From contig NZ_JAHMHW010000003.1 in NCBI RefSeq assembly GCF_020169515.1, forward strand, positions 248,001 to 312,000: a stretch of DNA of 64,000 bases. Direction: 5' to 3'. The notes beneath the pieces are model-generated. The model was not told where the DNA came from and searched no databases. It saw only the letters and a program-made list of their open reading frames with translations. The DNA is from Paenibacillus vietnamensis. GTDB taxonomy: Bacteria; Bacillota; Bacilli; Paenibacillales; Paenibacillaceae. This document shows positions 56,773 through 64,000 of this stretch, in pieces; within the stretch, counting starts at the first letter, position 1, and every line of letters begins with the position of its first letter. A program made the translations under genes and the position numbers.

Positions 56773-58332
56773 ATGACGAAGCAAACGTTTATTAAAGGCG
56801 CGATGATCCTGCTGGCCGCAGGCATTATTAATCGGCTGCTCGGATTTGTCCCGCGCATCGCCCTCCCGCGCATTATGGGGGCGGAAGGGGTCGGACTATA
56901 TCAGCTCAGTTTCCCGTTTCTGACCGTGCTCCTGACGATTATAACGGGCGGCATCCCTCTTGCTGTCGCCAAATGGATTGCGGAGGCGGAATCGCAAGGG
57001 GATTCGGCCCGCGTCAAGTTTATTTTCAGGACGTCCATGCGGCTTGTCATCCTCCTTGCCTCTGCAGTAACGGTTGCAATGGTGCTGCTCGCACCGTGGA
57101 TAACGACCCAAATTTTGCCGGATTCAAGGGTGTACCGCACTTTTATGGCTATGTCGCCGCTCCTTCTGATCATCGGGATATCGTCCGTTTACCGGGGCTA
57201 TTTTCAAGGCAAGCAGGACATGATTCCAAGCGCCGTCTCCCAAATCACGGAAACGGTGCTCCGCATTATCTCCGCGCTTGGTTTTGCCTATTTATTAATG
57301 CCGCTAGGCGTGGAGTGGGCGGCAGCCGGGGCAATGCTTGGCGTTGTTGTCGGCGAGCTCGGCGGCCTGTTCGTGATTTTATGGAAATATTATTCAGAGA
57401 AGCGCAAAGCCAAACAAATGGAAAATGCCAAGCCTTCCGCCCAGACTGACAAAAACAAGCCCGTTCTCCGCCGGTTGCTGCAAATTTCGGTGCCCGTGAC
57501 AGGCAGCAAGCTCGTCGGCTCCTTCTCGTACCTGCTCGAAACGATTTTTACAGCCAGAAGCCTCGTTGCCGCAGGAATTGCCTCTACCGTCGCCACCGCG
57601 CAATACGGCGCGCTGCAAGGTATGATTGTTCCGCTAGTACTGCTGCCGACCGCGCTCACTTATTCGCTGGCTGTGTCGCTCGTGCCGTCCTTGTCCGAAG
57701 CAGCCGCCAAAGGAGACAACGCCATAATTCATAAGCGGCTTCACCAATCTATGCGTCTTGCCCTTGTCACCGGAGCCCCCTTTGTCGTCATCATGGGTTT
57801 ATTCGCGGAGCCGATCTGCCGCCTGCTGTACGATCAAGCCGACATTGCCCCAATGCTTCAGCTCATTGCGCCTGTAGGAATTTTCATCTATCTGCAAGCT
57901 CCGCTGCAAGCCGCGCTTCAGGCGCTGGATAAACCCGGCACCGCTCTTATGAATACGTTAATCGGCGCCGTCGTGAAGCTGGTCCTGATCGTTCAGCTGG
58001 CCTCGAATCCGGATTTCGGCATTTACGGTGCACTGATCGCCATTAACGTGAATATCGTGTTAGTTACACTTCTGCACGGCATAAGCGTTTTGAAATTTAT
58101 CGGCTTCCATATGAAGCTGCTGGATTTCATCAAGGTCGGGTCTGCCATGCTCATTATGGGAGCGGCCGCGCAATTTTTGATGAACCGTCAGCTGCTTCCG
58201 GCGGAATGGATCAATTTGCTGCTTGCCAGCGCCGCCAGCGTAGCCGTCTATTTGCTGCTCATGATTGCAACCCGAATCATCGACCGCCACGATATCGTCC
58301 GGATCCCGCTGTTTGGCAGATGGTTTCAATAG
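56773..58332 (+). CDS. spoVB: Stage V sporulation protein B (flippase family)
   Basis: 519 residues with about 14 membrane segments, MATE/MurJ superfamily (first segment residues 7-25; GFVPRIALPRIMGAEGVGLYQL is the family signature). SpoVB is needed for spore cortex synthesis and probably flips a lipid-linked precursor. It is divergent from comN. I could not identify a convincing sporulation sigma promoter in the 262-bp gap. A B. subtilis-like neighbour order (spoVB next to a DUF421 gene and comN) supports the call over other polysaccharide flippases. Confidence 0.88.
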   Translation: MTKQTFIKGAMILLAAGIINRLLGFVPRIALPRIMGAEGVGLYQLSFPFLTVLLTIITGGIPLAVAKWIAEAESQGDSARVKFIFRTSMRLVILLASAVTVAMVLLAPWITTQILPDSRVYRTFMAMSPLLLIIGISSVYRGYFQGKQDMIPSAVSQITETVLRIISALGFAYLLMPLGVEWAAAGAMLGVVVGELGGLFVILWKYYSEKRKAKQMENAKPSAQTDKNKPVLRRLLQISVPVTGSKLVGSFSYLLETIFTARSLVAAGIASTVATAQYGALQGMIVPLVLLPTALTYSLAVSLVPSLSEAAAKGDNAIIHKRLHQSMRLALVTGAPFVVIMGLFAEPICRLLYDQADIAPMLQLIAPVGIFIYLQAPLQAALQALDKPGTALMNTLIGAVVKLVLIVQLASNPDFGIYGALIAINVNIVLVTLLHGISVLKFIGFHMKLLDFIKVGSAMLIMGAAAQFLMNRQLLPAEWINLLLASAASVAVYLLLMIATRIIDRHDIVRIPLFGRWFQ

Positions 58333-58335
58333 CCC

Positions 58336-58398
58336 GCTTAAAAATAAAACCGCGGTTCCAAAGAGGGGCGTTCATCCCCTTTAGAAACGCGGTTTTTT
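58336..58398. terminator. Bidirectional terminator between spoVB and the DUF421 gene
   Basis: AAAACCGCGGTT pairs with AGAAACGCGGTTTT, and AGAGGGG with CCCCTTT, with T-rich ends both ways. It overlaps the 3' end of the DUF421 gene. Confidence 0.82.
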
Positions 58399-59142
58399 AT
58401 CGTTTAAATCGATAAACAGCCTGCCTCTATGATCAATCGTACAGAAAAATACATCTTTAAAATCCGTAACTCCCCGCTCCTGCAGCACATTTTTCAGCCA
58501 AAACCTCGTTTTCTCGAGCTTCTTTAAATTTTCATCCTGCACCTTCCCGTCCATAATTAAGGGAATCGGCAAAATTTCAAACCGGAATTTGGGAGGAATG
58601 ACCTTTGAGCCCGGCACCGCTCTCAGCTTATCGGTTTGCTCCCCTTCCGGAGATTCGATCGACTCCTTGCCTAATGCTGTTGACGGCTCCGGCTTCTCCT
58701 TCTCGAGAACAGACAGCTTGCCGCTCGTTTCCAAAACGGCGAATTCCACATCGGAAACGGCGCCTATTTTATTTTCGCGCAGCTGCAGCATCAGATCGTC
58801 CAAATTGTAACGCTGCTTGCGCATGACATCGCTGTTCAGCTTCCCTTTATCGATGATGACGCTCGGCTTGCCGTCGAACAGCAGCCGGAGCTTCCTGCTT
58901 TTCATTGTCAAATAGGCGATGCCCACCTGAACGATCAGCAGTACGGCCATCGGCATAATGCCTTCCCACAATTTCCGGTCCGCATCCTCCAGTACGATAA
59001 CTGCGATTTCCGCAATCATGACGGAGATGACGAGGTCGAACACCGAAAGCTTGCCGATCTCCCGCTTGCCCATAAAGCGCATAATCAGAAATACGACGAA
59101 ATAAATGATCACCGTCCGGATCAACAGGCCCCAAAATTCCAA
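58381..59142 (-). CDS. DUF421 membrane protein (YrbG-like)
   Basis: 253 residues from TTG at 59142, with GAGGAGG nine bases before; an upstream extension of 23 codons is basic and unsupported. Three N-terminal membrane segments (about 6-25, 35-53, 58-78), then a cytoplasmic YetF-like domain (FDGKPSVIIDKGKLN; QRYNLDDLMLQLRENKI). A Pro/Glu-rich insertion (about 150-185) is specific to this protein. B. subtilis yrbG occupies the same place near spoVB. Function unknown; YetF proteins often sit in spore or stress settings. Confidence 0.87.
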   Translation of the reverse strand: MEFWGLLIRTVIIYFVVFLIMRFMGKREIGKLSVFDLVISVMIAEIAVIVLEDADRKLWEGIMPMAVLLIVQVGIAYLTMKSRKLRLLFDGKPSVIIDKGKLNSDVMRKQRYNLDDLMLQLRENKIGAVSDVEFAVLETSGKLSVLEKEKPEPSTALGKESIESPEGEQTDKLRAVPGSKVIPPKFRFEILPIPLIMDGKVQDENLKKLEKTRFWLKNVLQERGVTDFKDVFFCTIDHRGRLFIDLNDKKPRF

Positions 59143-59366
59143 AGGAAACCGCCTCCTCGACTTGTCATACGTGCTTCTGCGTTCCGTTTTTGTCCGTACA
59201 GCTATTGTCACCTGCCCCCATATACATCATACGGAACCTCACTATACGAATATATGGCAAAGCAAAAAGGCCGAAGAAAAACATTGTGTTTTGCAGGACG
59301 GTTGTACTATTCCTCCATGCTTGACCATATGGATAAGTAATACATGCCAATTCGGGGGGGAATTTG

Positions 59367-59759
59367 ATGAGTTCGGTTAAGCAATCTTCAAAACCGCCTT
59401 TAATCGCGTCGCCACTGCTTGCGGGAGTGCTCTTTTCCTTGATCTGGCTCGCGGCCGGCGCTTTGCTGCTGTCTTTGTTCCTGCACTTTTCCGACATGAA
59501 GGAAAACAGTCTGCCGGGTTATGCTTTTCTTGTGCATGCCGTATCTTCGCTGGCGGGCGGCTTTACCGCGGGCAAGCGCTCTGAGAATAAAGGCTGGTAC
59601 AACGGATCTCTGCTTGGCTTAATTTATGCGGCTATCATTATTATAGTCAGCTTTTTGGCTTCGGACGCTTCCCTGACCTGGCACAGCGCTTCGCTTCTTG
59701 GCGCATCGCTGCTTGCAGGGGCTTTCGGGGGAATGATCGGGGTAAATATGAAACGTTAA
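59367..59759 (+). CDS. TIGR04086 family membrane protein (YrzE-like)
   Basis: 130 residues from ATG at 59367 with GGGGGGG six bases before. Four hydrophobic segments (about 14-36, 43-63, 73-93, 101-125) and few charged residues: FTAGKRSENKGWYNGSLLGLIYA is a conserved loop of TIGR04086 proteins. B. subtilis yrzE sits between yajC (yrbF) and yrbG, as here. Unknown function. Confidence 0.83.
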   Translation: MSSVKQSSKPPLIASPLLAGVLFSLIWLAAGALLLSLFLHFSDMKENSLPGYAFLVHAVSSLAGGFTAGKRSENKGWYNGSLLGLIYAAIIIIVSFLASDASLTWHSASLLGASLLAGAFGGMIGVNMKR

Positions 59760-59768
59760 ATTGTTCAC

Positions 59769-59823
59769 AAAAAAGAGAGGGCTGTACCCTGCAGTTCACA
59801 AACTGCCTGGTACAGCCCTATCG
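59769..59823 (-). terminator. Terminator after yajC
   Basis: Minus strand AGGGCTGTACC pairs perfectly with GGTACAGCCCT over an inner GGCAGTTTGTGAACTGC stem, then CTCTTTTTTG. It also faces the convergent TIGR04086 gene, but has no T-run on that side. Confidence 0.9.
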
Positions 59824-59825
59824 GC

Positions 59826-60146
59826 TTATGCGTTATCCTTCTCGATAGACGGAGCAGAGTTAATAATCGTATTGATTGCGCTTCGTTCGAAGGTCATCTT
59901 GGTCGTGTCGTTGACGCGAAGCACGACCGTGTCGTCCGTCAGCTCGACTACCGTACCATGCAAGCCGCCGATCGTTGAAATTTTATCGCCTTTTTTAATT
60001 TGGTTAAGCATGACCGTACGCTGCTTCTGTTTCTTCTGCTGCGGACGGATCAATAGGAAATAAAATACCGCGAACATTAGGATGAACGGCCAGATCATGC
60101 CGATAATACCGCCTGCGCCGCCTGTTGCTTCAGTTGCTAGCCACAT
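59826..60146 (-). CDS. yajC: Preprotein translocase subunit YajC
   Basis: 106 residues from ATG at 60146 (GGGGGG before). One membrane segment (about 14-37, GMIWPFILMFAVFYFLLIRP) followed by RPQQKKQKQ and GDKISTIGGLHGTVVEL, the YajC signature. It binds SecDF and is not essential in most species. It follows tgt by 14 bp. Confidence 0.94.
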   Translation of the reverse strand: MWLATEATGGAGGIIGMIWPFILMFAVFYFLLIRPQQKKQKQRTVMLNQIKKGDKISTIGGLHGTVVELTDDTVVLRVNDTTKMTFERSAINTIINSAPSIEKDNA

Positions 60147-60160
60147 CGAAATCCCCCCTT

Positions 60161-61297
<1,137 letters not shown>

Positions 61298-61317
61298 TCA
61301 CGCTTCCTATTCCTCTA

Positions 61318-62364
61318 TTAGTAAATGAACATTGCGTCGCCGAAGCTGAAGAAGCGGTATTCCTTCGCAATCGCTTCCTCGTATGCGCGCATGACCGCAT
61401 CGCGTCCGGCAAGCGCGCTTACAAGCATGACGAGCGTCGATTTCGGAAGATGGAAGTTCGTCAGCAGCGCATCGACCAGCTTAAAGGTATAACCCGGATA
61501 GATAAAAATCGAGGTCCAGCCGCTGCATGCCCCGATCGGCTTGCCTTCGAACCGGGCCGCAACCGTCTCCAGCGTCCTTGAGGAGGTTGTTCCCACCGCA
61601 ATTATCCGCGCTCCGTTTTCCTTCGCCTCCTGAATTAAACGGGCATTATGCTCGTCCAGCTCGTAATATTCAGCATGCATCTCGTGGTCTTCAACCCGAT
61701 CGACCGACATAGGCCGGAACGTGCCCAGGCCGACGTGGAGCGTTACATAAGCCAGCTTAACGCCTTTGCCCTGCAGCTTCTTCAAAAACTCTTCCGTAAA
61801 ATGAAGCCCGGCCGTAGGAGCCGCCGCCGAGCCCGCATGTTTCGAGTACACCGTCTGATACCGCTCGCGTTCTTCCAGTCTCTCTTTAATGTACGGCGGC
61901 AGCGGCATTTCGCCGAGCCGGTCCAGCAGCTCCTCGAAAATGCCTTCGTACATAAACCGGACTGTCCTGCCGCCCATCTCGGCCTCTTCCTCAATGACCG
62001 CGCGCAGCAGCGGATTCCCGTATCCGTCGTCTCCGAAGGAGAGCTGCGTCCCGGTTTTCAGCCTTTTGGCCGGTTTGCCAAGCGTTTCCCAGCGGTCCCC
62101 GTCCAGCCGCTTCAGAAGAAGCAGCTCGATTTTCGCGCCCGTGTCGGATTTGATTCCGGTCAAGCGCGCTGGAATGACTCTCGTATCGTTTAAGACCAGC
62201 ACGTCCCCCGGCTGCAAATCGTTCTCCAAATCGGTAAAGCTGCGATGCGCAATTTCACCGGTCCGTTTGTTTAAGGTGAGCAATCGGGACGAAGTTCTAT
62301 CGGGCAGCGGCGTCTGAGCGATCAAGCGCTCAGGCAGCTCAAAGTCAAACCAATCTACGTTCAT
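61318..62364 (-). CDS. queA: S-adenosylmethionine:tRNA ribosyltransferase-isomerase
   Basis: 348 residues, standard. Starts [20 protein letters not shown], with [13 protein letters not shown] and [41 protein letters not shown]; the full QueA pattern. It transfers the ribosyl group of SAM to preQ1-tRNA to give epoxyqueuosine. Located 10 bp after the SpoIID/LytB gene and 23 bp before tgt. Confidence 0.97.
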   Translation of the reverse strand: MNVDWFDFELPERLIAQTPLPDRTSSRLLTLNKRTGEIAHRSFTDLENDLQPGDVLVLNDTRVIPARLTGIKSDTGAKIELLLLKRLDGDRWETLGKPAKRLKTGTQLSFGDDGYGNPLLRAVIEEEAEMGGRTVRFMYEGIFEELLDRLGEMPLPPYIKERLEERERYQTVYSKHAGSAAAPTAGLHFTEEFLKKLQGKGVKLAYVTLHVGLGTFRPMSVDRVEDHEMHAEYYELDEHNARLIQEAKENGARIIAVGTTSSRTLETVAARFEGKPIGACSGWTSIFIYPGYTFKLVDALLTNFHLPKSTLVMLVSALAGRDAVMRAYEEAIAKEYRFFSFGDAMFIY

Positions 62365-62374
62365 ATCGTATCAA

Positions 62375-64000
62375 TCATTCCTTAGCGATGGTCACATCTT
62401 TGTAGTAGTATTGCAAAATATATTGATAGTCATACCCTTGCTTCGCAAGGCCTAGCGCTCCGTACTGCGACATGCCGAGGCCATGGCCGTTCCCCGTTCC
62501 GATAAAACGGTAGGAAGGGTCCTTGGTCGCCGCGCGCACGTTTCCGTCTCCGTCCAGAATGTACACATTTTTATCCTTAATCTCTGCAGCTGTGCCGCCG
62601 GCTCCGATCGTATAAATCGGCGACCGGTTGTCCGTTCGGACGGCTTGCGCCCCGCCGCCTCCGGCTACCGCAACCTTCGCCGTTTCGTCAATCTTGAACA
62701 GCGTGCTCGGAAGTGAACCGTCGACGCCCACTGCTGCACGGAGCGAATTCGGATCCTTTACCTCCAGCCGCTGTCCGTTTGCCGCGATTTCGATTGCTCG
62801 TCCGGAAGGGCCGCGCCTGCTGACCTCAAGCGAGCTTAACGTTCCGGTAATCTGCACTGCTCCGGCCGCATTCATCTTCGCCAGCAGCTCCTCGCCCGAG
62901 TACGGCCCCCTTACCCAGGACATCGAGCTTACTTCCACTACTTTCTCCAGCACGGTCACTTTGGTTCCGCTGTTCAACTGAGCTACGAGCGGAATCGAAT
63001 CCTGAATGGCAGGCTGTCTGCGCACCTTCGTACCGTCCGTATTGACCGACATAACCGTGCTGCCTGCTGGCGTGCTAAGGCCCGTCGTATCCAGCAGATC
63101 ATCGCGGATATAGCCGGTTTCCCCGCTCTGCAGCGCAATGCGATACCAGTCATGCAGTCCTTCCTCCGACGTATGATCAGGGCTGCTGACCGGCTTCAGA
63201 TAAGGGACGGAATTGTTCCAGATTTCCGCCGCATCGGCTGTCATGCCTCCGCTGTTCGCGGAAAATAGCGTTTCGATCAGCTTGCCGTTATAAAGCGCAA
63301 CCTCGCCCGAAGTAGCATCTACTGCCGCGATCGTCGACGGCTTCTCGGATTCGATTCCATAGTAGGCCTGGCTCAGCGTCGTATCGACGACATGCGCGAT
63401 TTTGTAGCCCAGGCCTTTATACAGCGCGTAGGTGCGGGCTGCAACCGCCTGCGCCTTCAATGCCTCGGCAGGCCAGGACGGATACATTTCCACACCGACG
63501 ACGGAATACAAATACTGCTCAAAAGGCAGCTCGTTCACGACCGCCATCCGCCCGTTCAGCAGGGTCAGCTCAAAGGAGCCGCGATATTTGCGGTTGCTGC
63601 GTTCGATCAGCTGAATCGGCTCTTTGCCCGCGGGAGTGACCGTCACCTTTGCGTCGCTTCCCCCGAACGCATACAGCTCCAGGCTGTTTTCCGCCTTCTG
63701 GCTTGCCGAATGATCGTTTCTGAGCAGCATATACGGCGTTACCGCATCCGCAGTTTTTAAGGCTGCACCGCCGGGAACCTTCGCAGCAGCCGCTTTAACG
63801 ATCTGCAGCTCCGCATCGCTTGCGGCGGCGCCGACCATAACGGAATAGCTAGCCTCCCCTTGCTGGTTCAAGCGGACCGCGGCGAACGCATCGAGTCCTG
63901 CCGCTCCAAACGCGCCGGCCGCGGCTGCTGCCTCGGCCTTGCTCGCGTACGCTCCGCTTTCCAGATGGAACGGGCCTTGCAGTACGGACTTGAAGCTGCC
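62375..64000 (-). CDS. SpoIID/LytB-domain protein (N-terminus outside window)
   Basis: The frame is open from the stop at 62375 to the right edge (about 541 residues present). The first visible residues form a SPOR-like repeat (FHLESGAYASKAEAAAAAGAF). The SpoIID domain is at the middle: NELPFEQYLYSVVGVEMYPS with the catalytic-type Glu, SWPAEALKAQAVAARTYALYKG, and the ending GNGHGLGMSQYGALGLAKQG. SpoIID is a lytic transglycosylase acting in engulfment; LytB-type relatives modify amidases. Location before queA is usual for Paenibacillaceae; this is not spoIID proper. An internal TTG near 63871 is not a likely start. Confidence 0.85.
   Translation of the reverse strand, partial: GSFKSVLQGPFHLESGAYASKAEAAAAAGAFGAAGLDAFAAVRLNQQGEASYSVMVGAAASDAELQIVKAAAAKVPGGAALKTADAVTPYMLLRNDHSASQKAENSLELYAFGGSDAKVTVTPAGKEPIQLIERSNRKYRGSFELTLLNGRMAVVNELPFEQYLYSVVGVEMYPSWPAEALKAQAVAARTYALYKGLGYKIAHVVDTTLSQAYYGIESEKPSTIAAVDATSGEVALYNGKLIETLFSANSGGMTADAAEIWNNSVPYLKPVSSPDHTSEEGLHDWYRIALQSGETGYIRDDLLDTTGLSTPAGSTVMSVNTDGTKVRRQPAIQDSIPLVAQLNSGTKVTVLEKVVEVSSMSWVRGPYSGEELLAKMNAAGAVQITGTLSSLEVSRRGPSGRAIEIAANGQRLEVKDPNSLRAAVGVDGSLPSTLFKIDETAKVAVAGGGGAQAVRTDNRSPIYTIGAGGTAAEIKDKNVYILDGDGNVRAATKDPSYRFIGTGNGHGLGMSQYGALGLAKQGYDYQYILQYYYKDVTIAKE

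Noticed and set aside
56643-56873. 76-codon minus-strand frame before and across the spoVB start
   Set aside because: No ribosome site, and most of it overlaps spoVB antisense.

Overview
The window looks like chromosomal DNA from a spore-forming, motile, Gram-positive bacterium of the Paenibacillus/Cohnella type. Supporting signs are a GC content in the mid-50s by eye, strong AGGAGG-type ribosome sites with many GTG and TTG starts, and T-box leaders on aminoacyl-tRNA synthetase genes. It also carries spoVB and a SpoIID/LytB protein, an LplABC-type sugar importer with a membrane AraC regulator, and blocks of genes in nearly the order known from Bacillus subtilis (mltG-ruvX-ireB-alaS; hisS-aspS-tcdA-rarA; secDF-recJ-apt-relA-dtd; tgt-queA-yajC). 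No rRNA, tRNA, phage, insertion sequence or CRISPR array is visible.

Positions 1-8.6 kb form a carbohydrate locus read leftward: a membrane-anchored AraC-type regulator, a lipoprotein sugar binder, two permeases, a TIGR02206-like membrane protein, a soluble AraC regulator, and the start of a GH4 alpha-galactosidase (melA) cut by the window edge. The transporter promoter is overlapped by two CcpA (cre)-like sites. A MarR regulator follows.

Positions 9.2-14.1 kb hold a urease operon, ureABCFGD, without ureE or a nickel transporter. It has a clear sigma-A promoter and a GlnR/TnrA-like operator. ilvD is divergent from it.

Positions 16-24.8 kb carry stand-alone genes: a protein fusing ECF sigma region 2 to an RskA-like anti-sigma domain, a polysaccharide deacetylase, an AI-2E-family protein, a class B penicillin-binding protein, and a chemotaxis receptor with a near-consensus sigma-D promoter.

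Positions 24.8-42.5 kb hold housekeeping blocks: trhP1/trhP2 tRNA hydroxylation genes, mltG, two DUF1292 genes, ruvX, ireB, and alaS with a T-box. These are followed by yrrI-like, zinc-ribbon, yrrD-like, iscS-type and cymR genes, with mnmA divergent. A CNNM/CorC-type membrane protein, copC-copD and rarA close the block.

Positions 42.7-64 kb hold translation, stringent response, secretion and queuosine genes: tcdA, aspS, hisS with a T-box, a small new ORF, dtd, relA, apt, recJ, a degenerate CDF-like protein, secF, secD, comN, spoVB, a DUF421 protein, a TIGR04086 protein, yajC, tgt, queA, and a SpoIID/LytB protein cut by the right edge.

I see no large unknown gene system. The least ordinary items are the sigma/anti-sigma fusion, three 42-bp hairpin repeats beside a CDF-like gene whose metal site looks degenerate, a heptanucleotide array across the tcdA stop codon, and several well-formed regulatory sites.
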